In this document: one piece after another, positions 43,433-51,943 of the stretch
Position numbering within the stretch: the first letter of the stretch is position 1
How the letters are laid out: each line of letters starts with the position of its first letter
Assembly: GCF_000264315.1 (NCBI RefSeq)
Contig: NZ_AJXU01000001.1
Location: 1-64,000 of the forward strand
Reading direction: 5' to 3'
DNA length: 64,000 nucleotides
Source: Rhodanobacter fulvus Jip2
Lineage (GTDB): Bacteria > Pseudomonadota > Gammaproteobacteria > Xanthomonadales > Rhodanobacteraceae
Position numbers and translations under genes: made by a program
The notes under the pieces: model-generated
Seen by the model: only the letters and a program-made list of their open reading frames with translations
The model's database searches: none
What the model was told of the DNA's origin: nothing

Positions 43433-45916
43433 ATGAAACGCACGCTTTCGATGGCCATCGGTCTGCTGGTGGCGCTGGCTGCAGCAGGCACCAGCGCGGC
43501 ACCGGCAGGGCCGCAGCTGAAGCTCAACGACAAGGGTTACTTCGAGGCGCCGGGATTGAACGTCACGGTGTTTGCCGACATCTATCCCGACGGGCACCAG
43601 ACTGGCGTGACGGTGATCCAGCACGGCACGCGCGTGGCGGCCAATGGCGACCTGCGGCTTGAGCCGTCGCCGGGGCAGTGGTCGCCGATGCCGGCGGGCG
43701 ATGGCGAACCGGCGGTCGATGCGGCGACCCAGACCGTCACCCAGACGCTGCACTATCCCGACGAGACGAAGAACCGCAAGGGCTTCAACCCGATCGACTA
43801 CCCCGACCTGCATTTCAGCTACCACGTCAGCGTGACGCCGATGGATGGCGACGCGTTCAAGGTCAGCGTCGACCTGGACAAGCCGCTGCCGGCGGCGTGG
43901 GAGGGCAAGGTCGGTTTCAATTTCGAGCTGTTCCCGACCGACCTGTTCGGCAAGAGCTGGTTGATGGATCAGGTATCGGGCATCTTTCCGCGCCAGGCGG
44001 ATGGCCCCATCAGCGACGATCACGGCCAGCTGATTTCCGCCCCGATGGCCGAAGGCAAGACCCTGGTGGTGGCACCGGAAAGCAAGCTGCAACGCCTGAA
44101 GATCGAGAGCCGCACGGGTCGGCTCGCGTTGCTCGACGGACGCGGCAACCAGAACAACGGCTGGTACATCGTGCGCGAAATCACCCGCCCGGGTGCGACG
44201 AAGAATGCGGTGTCGTGGGTCATCACACCGAACGTCGACCCGGGCTGGCGCGCCGCGCCGGTGGTGCAGGTGTCGCAGGTCGGTTATCGGCCCGCGCAGG
44301 CCAAGACCGTGGTGATCGAGCAGGACAAGCGCGACGACAAGGCCGATGCGCTGATCCTCTACAAGATGACCGACAACGGCCCGCAGCAGGTCGCCCGCTT
44401 TACGCCCAAACCGTGGGGCCATTTCCTGCGCTACAACTACCTGACCGCCGATCTCACCGCGGTGACCGACCCCGGCATGTACCAGCTCTCCTACCGCGGG
44501 CAGAAGACGCACGTATTCCGCATCGCCGACGATGTCTACGACCGCGGCGTGTGGCAGCCCACGCTCGAGTATTTCCTGCCGGTGCAGATGTGCCACATGC
44601 TGGTGAAGGAGAACTACCGCACCTGGCACGGGCTCGATCACCAGGACGATGCGCGCATGGCGCAGGTCGGCGTGCATTTCGACGGCTATGCGCAGGGGCC
44701 GGATACGCTGACCCGCTACAAGCCCGGCGACCGCGTGCCGGGCCTGACCTCGGGCGGTTGGCACGATGCCGGCGATTACGACCTGCGTGTCGAAAGCCAG
44801 ATGGGCACGGTGTGGTTGCTGGCGAAGATGGTGGAGGAGTTCGGCCTCGACTACGACGCCACCAGCATCGACGAGGCGAAGAAGGAGGTGCACATCCATC
44901 GGCCGGATGGCATCAATGACGCGGTCCAGCAGATGGAGCACGGCCTGCTCAGCGTGCTGGGCGGCTACAAGGCGCTGGGCCGCACCTACCGCGGCATCAT
45001 CGAGCCGACGCTGGAGCAGTACGTGCTGCTGGGCGATGTCTCCACCCAGACGGACGGGCTCGATTACGACCCCGCGCTCAAGCCGGGCCAGAAGACCGCG
45101 ACCGCCTCATCCATCGCCGACGACCGCTGGGTGTTCACCGAGGACAACCCCGATCGCGAACTCACCACGGCGGCGCAACTCGCTACCGCCGCACGCGTGC
45201 TGAAGGCGAACAACCCGGCGATGGCAAAACAGTCGCTCGATGCTGCGCTCGACCTCTACCGCCACGCCATCGATCGCGCCGACGACCTGGGTGCCAAGGT
45301 ATTTGCGCTGGCGGAACTGGCGAAAACCACCAGCGACGCGGCATATGTGCAGCGCCTGATCGCGATGAAGCCGGACATCGTCGCGCACATCGACAAGACC
45401 GGCGCGATGCTGGCCGAAGCGATGCCGCTGATCCACGACCAGGCCTTCATCGACGAGGTCGGTGCGGCGGTGAAAACCTATCAGGCCAAGCTGACCGCGG
45501 ATGCCACCAGGACACCGTACGGCGTGCCGTATGTGCCGTATATCTGGGGTGCCGGCTGGGACATCCAGAAGTTCGGCGTCAGCCAGTATTTCTTCCGCAA
45601 GGCGTGGCCGCAGTTCACGCCGGACACGCTGCAGATGGAGGCGCTCAATTTCGTGCTCGGCGTGCATCCGGGCGACAACCCCGAATCGTTCGCCTCGGGC
45701 GTGGGGGCGATCTCCGCGACGGTGGCCTACGGCGCCAATCGCGCCGACTGGAGCTACATCCCCGGTGGCGTGATTTCCGGCACGGCATTGATCCGGCCCG
45801 ACCTGCCCGAGCTGAAGATCTGGCCCTATTTCTGGCAGCAGCGCGAATACGTGCTGGGCGGCGGTGCCACCAACTTCATGTTCCTGGCGTTGGCGGCGCA
45901 GCACGAGGGAAAGTAG
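43433..45916 (+). CDS. exported GH9 family endoglucanase/beta-glucanase
   Basis: The 827-residue protein has a Sec signal peptide (MKRTLSMAIGLLVALAAAGTSA). An N-terminal beta domain of about 250 residues follows, then a CelD_N Ig-like domain (VVQVSQVGYRPAQAKTVVI, about 280-375). The GH9 (alpha/alpha)6 barrel has the catalytic base motif WHDAGDYD at Asp445-Asp448 and the proposed acid Glu805 in QREYVLGGG. It should cleave beta-1,4-glucan or a related plant polymer. The GDNPESFASGVGA segment replaces the GRNP motif of many GH9 enzymes. It converges with the glycosyltransferase gene three bases after its stop. Confidence 0.92.
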   Translation: MKRTLSMAIGLLVALAAAGTSAAPAGPQLKLNDKGYFEAPGLNVTVFADIYPDGHQTGVTVIQHGTRVAANGDLRLEPSPGQWSPMPAGDGEPAVDAATQTVTQTLHYPDETKNRKGFNPIDYPDLHFSYHVSVTPMDGDAFKVSVDLDKPLPAAWEGKVGFNFELFPTDLFGKSWLMDQVSGIFPRQADGPISDDHGQLISAPMAEGKTLVVAPESKLQRLKIESRTGRLALLDGRGNQNNGWYIVREITRPGATKNAVSWVITPNVDPGWRAAPVVQVSQVGYRPAQAKTVVIEQDKRDDKADALILYKMTDNGPQQVARFTPKPWGHFLRYNYLTADLTAVTDPGMYQLSYRGQKTHVFRIADDVYDRGVWQPTLEYFLPVQMCHMLVKENYRTWHGLDHQDDARMAQVGVHFDGYAQGPDTLTRYKPGDRVPGLTSGGWHDAGDYDLRVESQMGTVWLLAKMVEEFGLDYDATSIDEAKKEVHIHRPDGINDAVQQMEHGLLSVLGGYKALGRTYRGIIEPTLEQYVLLGDVSTQTDGLDYDPALKPGQKTATASSIADDRWVFTEDNPDRELTTAAQLATAARVLKANNPAMAKQSLDAALDLYRHAIDRADDLGAKVFALAELAKTTSDAAYVQRLIAMKPDIVAHIDKTGAMLAEAMPLIHDQAFIDEVGAAVKTYQAKLTADATRTPYGVPYVPYIWGAGWDIQKFGVSQYFFRKAWPQFTPDTLQMEALNFVLGVHPGDNPESFASGVGAISATVAYGANRADWSYIPGGVISGTALIRPDLPELKIWPYFWQQREYVLGGGATNFMFLALAAQHEGK

Positions 45917-45919
45917 GCA

Positions 45920-46621
45920 CTATCGGGCAAGCAAGCCGGTGTCACGCGGCGCAGGACGCGGGCGTTCCACCGGCCTTGGCAACGACCGTGTTTGCCGCGC
46001 CTGATGACCGGTGATGCTGTCGGCGTGGTCGCGGTGATAGACGTAGGTGCGATGGGTCAGCCAGGCGGTCCGCGTGCCCATGATCCGCAGTTGCGTCATC
46101 AGTGCGGCATCTTCGGCGTAACTGATATCGGGAAAGCCGCCGGCACGCAGGATCGCCTCGCGCCGGACGGTGAGCATGCCCACGCCGATGCAGCGATCGA
46201 CATGGATCATCTCGCCGGGATGCATGCAGCTCCGCACGAAGGGATTGCCGACGATGCGCATCGGCGACAGCCACAGCTCCGTATCCGGTTGCGCGGCAAT
46301 GGCCTCGCGGCGCAGGGCGAGATGATCGGGCAGCAGTTCGTCATCGCTGTCCAGGAACACGATCCAGTTGCCGCGCGCATGGCGCAGCAGCGCATTGCGA
46401 CTTGCCGCCGGCCCGCGGTTGGCGTGTCTCCAGCAGCGCACGCGGCTGTCGCGGCGCGTCCAATCGCACAGCGACGCCCATGTGCCGTCGGACGAGCCAT
46501 CGTCGGCGATCAGCAGCTCCCACGATGACTCCTGCTGCGCCAGCACCGACGCCAGCGCACGGTCGAGCCATGCGACGCGGTTCCAGGTGGGCATGACGAT
46601 GGAGAAAAACGGTGTCGACAT
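45920..46621 (-). CDS. family 2 glycosyltransferase
   Basis: The 233-residue cytosolic protein has the GT-A fold of family 2: FFSIVMPTWNRVAWLDRAL at the N-terminus, ELLIADDGSSDGTW, the DXD motif in NWIVFLDSDDELLP, and a late SYAEDAALMTQLR acidic motif. It transfers a sugar from a nucleotide sugar to an unknown acceptor. The C-terminus is short and Arg/Pro-rich (TRSLPRPVERPRPAPRD), without membrane helices. It is not in a polysaccharide cluster. Confidence 0.9.
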   Translation of the reverse strand: MSTPFFSIVMPTWNRVAWLDRALASVLAQQESSWELLIADDGSSDGTWASLCDWTRRDSRVRCWRHANRGPAASRNALLRHARGNWIVFLDSDDELLPDHLALRREAIAAQPDTELWLSPMRIVGNPFVRSCMHPGEMIHVDRCIGVGMLTVRREAILRAGGFPDISYAEDAALMTQLRIMGTRTAWLTHRTYVYHRDHADSITGHQARQTRSLPRPVERPRPAPRDTGLLAR

Positions 46622-46815
46622 CGAGCTTCACGGATGGTGCGGGAGAGGCTCGCAGGCGAGTCCGGCTGCCACGATCGTGCGCCCCGCGCGGAGGCGCAGG
46701 GCCACGCAGGGCCATGGCACGGAATCGGATGAGGCAGATGCGAAAAAGGTTCCCGGACCGTGAGGCCCGGCGAGCCGGCGCCTGAGGTGCGGCCCGCGTT
46801 GCCCACGCGCGTCAG

Positions 46816-47508
46816 TTAATCCGTGCTGCCCCAGATCTGTTGCAGGCGCTGGTCCCGGCCGCAGCCGTAGCGGTAGTACTTGTAGCGCAGCGGATTTTTC
46901 CGGTAGTAGGCCTGGTGGTATTCCTCGGCGGGGTAGAACGTCGCGGCCGGTTCGATGCGGGTAGCGATGGGGCGCTTGAAGCGTGGGTCGGCCTGTATCG
47001 CGCGCAGGCTTGCCTCGGCCTCGCTTTGTTGTTGCGGCCCGATCGGGAAAATCGCGCTGCGGTATTGGTCGCCGACGTCGCAGAACTGCCGGTTCACCGC
47101 TACCGGGTCGATGTTGTGCCAGAACACATCCAGCAGCTTCGGGTAGCTGACCTTGCGTGGGTCGTAGGTGATCCGCACCGCCTCGGCGTGACCGGTGCCG
47201 CCGGCGGACACCTGTCGGTAAGTCGGTCGGGACGTGTGGCCGCCGGTATAGCCGGCCTCCGTCGAAATGACGCCGGGAAGCTTGTCGAAGGGCGGCTGCA
47301 TGCACCAGAAGCAGCCACCGGCAAACACCGCCACGGCCGTGCCGCCCGATGTCCGTGCCGGTGATGGGGCGCCGGCCGTTTCGGACGACGGACTGGTGGC
47401 GCCGGCGCCGGAGGGCGCACAGGCGGCCAGTAAGATCAGCATCGGCAGGCTAGCCAGCGCCCGCAGCCAGGAAGGATGCCGCGGCGCGGCCAAGGCATGC
47501 ATGCTCAT
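46816..47508 (-). CDS. msrA: exported peptide methionine sulfoxide reductase MsrA
   Basis: The 230-residue protein reduces methionine-S-sulfoxide in proteins. The catalytic GGCFWCMQPPF motif follows a signal sequence with a lipobox-like LLAACAPS, so it is likely a lipoprotein in the periplasm. The family segments GVISTEAGYTGG, YRQVSAGGTGHAEAVRITYDP, DPVAVNRQFCDVGDQYRSAIF and YHQAYY are all present. Its ATG lies one base after the stop of msrB, so the two are translationally coupled. Confidence 0.95.
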   Translation of the reverse strand: MSMHALAAPRHPSWLRALASLPMLILLAACAPSGAGATSPSSETAGAPSPARTSGGTAVAVFAGGCFWCMQPPFDKLPGVISTEAGYTGGHTSRPTYRQVSAGGTGHAEAVRITYDPRKVSYPKLLDVFWHNIDPVAVNRQFCDVGDQYRSAIFPIGPQQQSEAEASLRAIQADPRFKRPIATRIEPAATFYPAEEYHQAYYRKNPLRYKYYRYGCGRDQRLQQIWGSTD

Positions 47509-47509
47509 G

Positions 47510-48034
47510 TCAGCCTCGCAGCGCGGGCAGCGGTTGGCCTTCCGGCACGAAGCGCAACGCCAGCCCGTTGTTGCACCAGCGCGTGCCCAGCGGTGGCGGG
47601 CCGTCATTGAAGATATGGCCCTGGTGACCACCGCAACGCGCGCAGTGGTATTCCGTGCGCGGAATCAGCAGCACGAAATCACGCTTGGTCGCCATACGCC
47701 CGGGCAGCGCCTGGGTAAAGCTGGGCCAGCCGGTACCGCTTTCAAACTTGTGCTCGCTGGCGAACAACGGCGACCAGCACGCCGCGCAGAGGAAGGTGCC
47801 GGCGCGGTGCTCACTGTTGAGCGGGCTGCTGCCGGAACGCTCGGTGTCTTCCTCGAACAACACCTTGAACGCGGCCGGGCTGACCTTGTCGCGCCAGAAC
47901 TCCGGTGGCACGTCCAGCGCTTTTACTGTTGCCGCGCCGGCACCGGCGGGTGGCGCGACGGTGCGTGCGCAGGCCGACAGCCAGGGCAGGGCTGCCGCGG
48001 CTCCGAGATATTTCAGGACACTGCGTCGTTTCAT
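47510..48034 (-). CDS. msrB: exported peptide methionine sulfoxide reductase MsrB
   Basis: The 174-residue protein reduces methionine-R-sulfoxide. It has two zinc-binding CxxC pairs (CAAC and CARC), FESGTGWPSF, HCARCGGHQGHIFNDGPP and the catalytic RWCNNGLALRF. An N-terminal signal with a basic start (MKRRSVLKYLGAAAALPWLSACA) and a cysteine in a lipobox-like context places it outside the cytosol, together with MsrA. GGAGGTG is a strong ribosome binding site. The pair should repair oxidised periplasmic proteins. Confidence 0.95.
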   Translation of the reverse strand: MKRRSVLKYLGAAAALPWLSACARTVAPPAGAGAATVKALDVPPEFWRDKVSPAAFKVLFEEDTERSGSSPLNSEHRAGTFLCAACWSPLFASEHKFESGTGWPSFTQALPGRMATKRDFVLLIPRTEYHCARCGGHQGHIFNDGPPPLGTRWCNNGLALRFVPEGQPLPALRG

Positions 48035-48135
48035 GGTTCACCTCCGAAAAACTACGATAGCGTGCCAAGGCACGATGGCAGCGAGCTTGCTGGTGGTTTC
48101 GCGCCAAGGGAATCCCGATAAAGTCCCTGCTCGTC

Positions 48136-48160
48136 ATTCCAGCGAAAGCTGGAATCCAGT
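48136..48160. repeat. REP hairpin ATTCCAGC-GAAA-GCTGGAAT
   Basis: A perfect eight-base stem with a GAAA tetraloop is followed by CCAGTG. It is a member of the same REP family as the element at 17516-17565 and lies in the gap between msrB and an MFS gene. Confidence 0.75.
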
Positions 48161-48254
48161 GCCTTTACGCGGTTATCCAGACACTGGGCCAGCTTGTCCG
48201 GCCTTTCGACCGTTGAAGAGCGCTTCGCTGGGACGACGGTTTGTTCGGATTTCT

Positions 48255-49640
48255 CTAACGCGCGTCGCCATCGTCGCTCATCAAGCTATTCGTTGCCCGC
48301 TGCGTCTTCGTTACATGCCATCGCGGACGCGTCTCCGGCATGGTGAGGAAGGCTGGCAGCACGATCAGCGCCACCGCCGCGATCATGGCGCCGGGCACCG
48401 CGTCCCAGCCGGTTTGCCGGACCAGGAGCTCGGCGAGGAACGGCGTCAGGCCACCGAAGATGGCTGTCGCCATGGTGACACCCAGGGCCAGGCCGCTGAG
48501 CCGGCCTTCGCCCGGAAACTGCTCGGCGGTGGCCGGCGCGCCCACGGCACTGACGCCACCGGCGAGGCAGGCCAGCGCGATCGCGCCGCCCGCTATCGCA
48601 AGGTCGCCACCGCCGCCCATCAGGCCGAACATCGCCAGCGGCAACAGCATGCTGGCGACGGCGAACGCGATCAGCACCGGCTTGCGGCCAACCCGGTCGG
48701 ACAGCGCGCCGGCCAATGGCGTGACGAGGATGACCGCCACGGCGGCGACACTCGACATCCACAGCGAGCGGCCTTCGGCGAGGATGCCGGACGAGGTCAG
48801 GAACGCCGGCACATAGGTGATGCCCACGTAATAGGTGATCGAGCCCAGCGCCGAAATGGCGAAGGTGCGCAGCAGCGCGGGCTTGTGGTGGGCGAGCGTG
48901 TGGCGCAGCGGTGAATCCGGCACGGTGTGCTGCCGCAGCTGGCGCAGGAAGTCCGGTGACTCCTGCATGGTGGATCGCGCAAACCACACGCAACCGGCCA
49001 GCGCCGCACCCACGAAAAACGGGATGCGCCAGCCCCAGGCGTCGAGATGGGCGGCGCTCATCAGCGCCACCGTCAACGCGGACAGCGCCACCGCCAGCAG
49101 CGCACCCACCTCGCTGGCGGCGGACGCCAGCGAGGTGATCAGGCCACGGCGATCCGGCCGTGCGCCTTCCAGCAGATAGGCCACCACACCCGTGTATTCG
49201 CCGCCTACCGAGAACGCCATGAGGCAACGCAGCCCGATCAGCAGTACGCCCGCCGCCGGCCCGATCGCGGCGTAGTCGGGCAAAAGCGCCGTCGCCAGCA
49301 TCGCCACCGTCATCAGCATCATCGACAGCAACAAGGTGCGCCGCCGTCCGAAGCGGTCGCCGATATGGCCGAACACCATCGCGCCGAACGGCCGCATGGC
49401 ATAGGAAATGGCGAAGCCGGCCAGCGTCGCCAGCAGCGAGTTCTCACCACCCCCGAAAAACACCCGCGACAGCACCGTGGCGAAATACAGGTACAGCGTG
49501 AAGTCGTACCACTCCACCACCGTCGAGAATGCCGCCACGACCATGGAGCTGCGCGAGACCTGGGATGTGTTGTGCTTTTCGGGCCAGGTCATGCGGATGG
49601 GTGGGTCAAGTAGAAGTCCAATGGGCAGTCTATTGCGCAT
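48255..49640 (-). CDS. MFS transporter, metabolite:H+ symporter (MHS) family
   Basis: The inner-membrane protein of about 461 residues has the MHS opening FSTVVEWYDFTLYLYFATVL, the helix 2-3 loop FGHIGDRFGRRRTLL and the repeat SDRVGRKPVLIAFA. These are the landmarks of ProP/ShiA/KgtP-type transporters. It should import a compatible solute, organic acid or similar compound with protons. The start is uncertain between ATG 49640 and ATG 49592, since neither has a good ribosome binding site. It stands alone behind the msrB gene. Confidence 0.9.
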   Translation of the reverse strand: MRNRLPIGLLLDPPIRMTWPEKHNTSQVSRSSMVVAAFSTVVEWYDFTLYLYFATVLSRVFFGGGENSLLATLAGFAISYAMRPFGAMVFGHIGDRFGRRRTLLLSMMLMTVAMLATALLPDYAAIGPAAGVLLIGLRCLMAFSVGGEYTGVVAYLLEGARPDRRGLITSLASAASEVGALLAVALSALTVALMSAAHLDAWGWRIPFFVGAALAGCVWFARSTMQESPDFLRQLRQHTVPDSPLRHTLAHHKPALLRTFAISALGSITYYVGITYVPAFLTSSGILAEGRSLWMSSVAAVAVILVTPLAGALSDRVGRKPVLIAFAVASMLLPLAMFGLMGGGGDLAIAGGAIALACLAGGVSAVGAPATAEQFPGEGRLSGLALGVTMATAIFGGLTPFLAELLVRQTGWDAVPGAMIAAVALIVLPAFLTMPETRPRWHVTKTQRATNSLMSDDGDAR

Positions 49641-49673
49641 TGGACGGCGAGGCGCGCCCGCAAGCCCATCGCT

Positions 49674-50048
49674 TCAAGTCGCTTCGGGCATCTCCTGCTG
49701 TTCGAGCATCAGCGTCGTCTCCTCGATGCGCGCGAAACGTCCGTCCGGGTCCCGCGTCGCAAACACGTAGATCTCTTGCCGGATTCGCCCGCCATCGCGC
49801 TTGAGCAAGTCGATGACATGGCGTTCGGCGTAGCGGTCGGCATCACCAAGTTCATCGAGAACGGTGATCGTGGCGTGCTCGACTACGTCCCGGAAATCGC
49901 TGATGCGGGCGAGGAAGGTGGCCCGGTCGCCCCATGTTCCGTTCGTGCGCTGGCGGAAGTCGGGACCGAAATGCCGGTCGACCGCCTCGGCGGCCGTCAG
50001 CTGCCGGTTGTTGAGAAGGTCTTCGATGGCGTCCTTGAGGGTGGTCAT
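49674..50048 (-). CDS. NTF2/SnoaL-like small protein
   Basis: The 124-residue protein has the cone-shaped NTF2-like pattern: a helical start (LKDAIEDLLNNRQLTAAEAVDRHF), RQRTNGTWGDRATFLARI, a central strand HATITVLDELGDADRYAERHVIDL and closing strands EIYVFATRDPDGRFARIEETT. Such proteins are enzymes (isomerases, cyclases) or binding proteins. It begins 12 bases after the stop of the oxidoreductase at 50061-51080 and so probably belongs to the same TetR-controlled operon. Confidence 0.8.
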   Translation of the reverse strand: MTTLKDAIEDLLNNRQLTAAEAVDRHFGPDFRQRTNGTWGDRATFLARISDFRDVVEHATITVLDELGDADRYAERHVIDLLKRDGGRIRQEIYVFATRDPDGRFARIEETTLMLEQQEMPEAT

Positions 50049-50060
50049 GATGGGGCGCCC

Positions 50061-51080
50061 TCAACGGACCGTGAGCACGATCTTTCCCTGGACGTGCCCG
50101 TGGGCGGCTCTCTCGTGCGCCTTGCTCGCGTCCGCCAGGGCGAACGTGCTGTCGACCGCCACGCGCACCGTCCCGGCATCGAGCAGCTTGCCGAGTTCCG
50201 CCAGCTGGGCGCCACTTGAGCGGACTTGCGTCGCGGACACGGTGACACCCAACTTGCCGGCCTCATCCGCACCGGCGAAGCCCAGCGGAAAGATCGGGAA
50301 CAACGCGCCACCACGCTTGAGCGTGCGCAGGAAGCGCGCCGCGCCCGGGCCACCCACCGCATCAACGACCAGATCGACGTCGCGAACCACGTCCTCGGGC
50401 ACCGTCCTGGTGTAATCGATGAACTCGTCCGCGCCAAGGTCGCGCAAAAACGCCTCGTGCCTGCCGGACGCCACCGCGATCACCCGCGCGCCCTTCCATT
50501 TGGCCAGCTGCACGGCGAAATGACCCACGCCGCCGGCGGCACCGTTGACCAGCACGGTCTGGCCCGCCAGCGGCACCGGCGTGTGCGTGTGCGGCTGAAG
50601 CGGGTTGGACGCGTCGTGGCCCAGGTCGATCATGAACTGCCACGCAGTGAGCAAGGACATCGGCGCGCCGGCGGCTTGCACGTGGTCGATGCCGGCGGGT
50701 TTGAGCGCGACTTCCGCCGCCGGCACGGCGACATACTCGGCATAGGCCTTGCTGTCCCCGGCGAGGCCTTCGGGAAAGCGGACCATCGAATACACCTCGT
50801 CACCGATGGCGAAATGGGCGACGTCACCGGCAACCGCGGCGACCACGCCCGACACATCCGTCCCCGGAATAATGGGCAAGGACATCGGCGGCCGCCATTC
50901 CGGCGGCAAGCTGGCGTACCCCTCGCGCAGGTACCAGTCGGGCGGATTGACGCCCACTGCGTGCACGCGGATGAGCACCTCCCCGGCCTTCAGCGCGGGC
51001 AGTGGCGCGTCTTCGTAACGCAATACGTCGGGGCCGCCGAATGCGTGCAGCCGGATGGCTTTCATTGTGTTTGTCGACAT
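50061..51080 (-). CDS. NADP-dependent zinc-free oxidoreductase (quinone reductase-like MDR)
   Basis: The 339-residue protein has MKAIRLHAFGGPDVLRYEDAPLP at its start, GEVLIRVHAVGVNPPDWYLREGY, PGTDVSGVVAAV, and the cofactor site VLVNGAAGGVGHFAVQLAKWKGARVIAVASGRH with FIDYT. It is a typical quinone/enone reductase of the MDR superfamily. AAGGAC precedes ATG 51080. It is divergent from a TetR regulator, with a palindromic operator in its -35/-10 spacer, so expression is likely induced by the TetR ligand, perhaps an electrophile or quinone. Confidence 0.92.
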   Translation of the reverse strand: MSTNTMKAIRLHAFGGPDVLRYEDAPLPALKAGEVLIRVHAVGVNPPDWYLREGYASLPPEWRPPMSLPIIPGTDVSGVVAAVAGDVAHFAIGDEVYSMVRFPEGLAGDSKAYAEYVAVPAAEVALKPAGIDHVQAAGAPMSLLTAWQFMIDLGHDASNPLQPHTHTPVPLAGQTVLVNGAAGGVGHFAVQLAKWKGARVIAVASGRHEAFLRDLGADEFIDYTRTVPEDVVRDVDLVVDAVGGPGAARFLRTLKRGGALFPIFPLGFAGADEAGKLGVTVSATQVRSSGAQLAELGKLLDAGTVRVAVDSTFALADASKAHERAAHGHVQGKIVLTVR

Positions 51081-51100
51081 CAACCTTGTCCTTCTATAAT
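51071..51100 (+). promoter_or_regulatory. candidate promoter of the TetR gene
   Basis: TTGTCG (51071-51076) and a perfect TATAAT (51095-51100) are separated by 18 bases on the plus strand. Transcription would start near 51107, inside the first palindrome. Confidence 0.55.
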
Positions 51101-51103
51101 TAA

Positions 51104-51118
51104 CGGAGCGGTGTTCCG
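51104..51118. promoter_or_regulatory. TetR operator 1, CGGAGCGGTGTTCCG
   Basis: The imperfect palindrome has arms CGGAGC and GTTCCG with a three-base centre. It lies just downstream of the TATAAT of the regulator gene and covers the likely start points of both divergent transcripts. Its centre is 21 bases from that of operator 2. Confidence 0.75.
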
Positions 51119-51147
51119 ATTATGTGGAGCGATGCTCCGTTTATCAA
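51119..51147 (-). promoter_or_regulatory. candidate promoter of the oxidoreductase-NTF2 operon
   Basis: On the minus strand, TTGATA (51142-51147) and CATAAT (51119-51124) are 17 bases apart. Operator 2 fills almost the whole spacer. Confidence 0.6.
51125..51139. promoter_or_regulatory. TetR operator 2, TGGAGCGATGCTCCG
   Basis: GGAGC and GCTCC pair perfectly around GAT. The site shares GGAGCG.TG.TCCG with operator 1 and lies two helical turns from it, inside the spacer of the oxidoreductase promoter. Confidence 0.78.
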
Positions 51148-51156
51148 GAGGCCACC

Positions 51157-51750
51157 ATGCGAGCCGATGCCAGGAAGAACTACGAGGACTTGCTCACCGT
51201 TGCGCGCACCGTTGTCGTCGAGCAGGGCGCCGGCGCATCGCTGCGCGACGTGGCGCGCCGGGCGGGCGTCGGGCTCGGCACGCTTTACCGCCACTTCCCC
51301 ACGCGCGAGGCCCTGCTTGAGGCCTTGCTGCGCGAAAGCTTCGATGGGCTGACGACGAAGGCGGTCGAACGCGAAACGTCAGCTTCGCCGGGCGACGCAC
51401 TGGTGACGTGGCTGCGGGACGTGGTCACGATGGCCAACGATTACCGCGACGTGGTGGCCTCGATGGTGGCCGCCATCGATGACGAGGACTCCGCGCTGCA
51501 CGCTTCGTGCGTCAGCATGAAAGCGGCCGGCGCGAAGCTGCTCGCCCATGCGCAGGCAGAGGGCGTGGCGCGAACCGACATCGATGGCGCCGACCTGTTT
51601 GCGCTGGTGGCGGCGCTGGCGTGGCTCGGCGACCAGCCCGCACTGGCGTCGCGCGCCGATCATCTGTTCGGGGTCATCGCCGGATCGTTGCTGGTGAAGG
51701 GAGCCGGCGGCGATGCCAGGGCCAAGGGCGCGCGTCGCACCAAGGGTTAG
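51157..51750 (+). CDS. TetR-family transcriptional regulator
   Basis: The 197-residue protein has the N-terminal TetR helix-turn-helix: LLTVARTVVVEQGAGASLRDVARRAGVGLGTLYRHFPTREAL (residues about 11-52). An all-helical ligand domain follows (LRDVVTMANDYRDVVASMVAAI, DLFALVAALAWL), similar to the SbtR-like group. AGAGG lies before ATG 51157; the ATG at 51124 falls within the operator region and is unlikely. It should repress the divergent oxidoreductase operon and itself through the two palindromes. Confidence 0.92.
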   Translation: MRADARKNYEDLLTVARTVVVEQGAGASLRDVARRAGVGLGTLYRHFPTREALLEALLRESFDGLTTKAVERETSASPGDALVTWLRDVVTMANDYRDVVASMVAAIDDEDSALHASCVSMKAAGAKLLAHAQAEGVARTDIDGADLFALVAALAWLGDQPALASRADHLFGVIAGSLLVKGAGGDARAKGARRTKG

Positions 51751-51767
51751 CCGCTGAGAGGCTTTCG

Positions 51768-51905
51768 CTTCCCCTGCGTAGCGGGGGAAGCTGCCCGAAG
51801 GGCTGAAGGGGGCGCTTTTCGGTCGGCGAGGAAAGTCGGCAGCAGCGCGGCTTTGCCGCGCACCCCCTTCCGCCTTCGGCATCTTCCCCCGCAGGCGGGG
51901 GAAGG
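51768..51905. repeat. palindromic REP-doublet or MITE-like element, about 138 bp
   Basis: The left arm CTTCCCCTGCGTAGCGGGGGAAG is itself a hairpin and continues GCTGCCCGAAGGGC and AAGGGGGCG. The right arm, read on the other strand, gives CTTCCCCCGCCTGCGGGGGAAG, ATGCCGAAGGC and AAGGGGGTG. The arms match over about 45 bases around an unpaired centre of roughly 45 bases. It lies between the stop codons of two convergent genes. Confidence 0.7.
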
Positions 51906-51943
51906 AACAGCATCACGGCGCCGCGTTGCGCGGCCTTCCGCTC

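Noticed and set aside
51072-51077. TGTCGA upstream of the TetR gene
   Set aside because: No CG(A/T)C follows at the right distance. The sequence is better explained as part of a sigma-70-like promoter with TATAAT.
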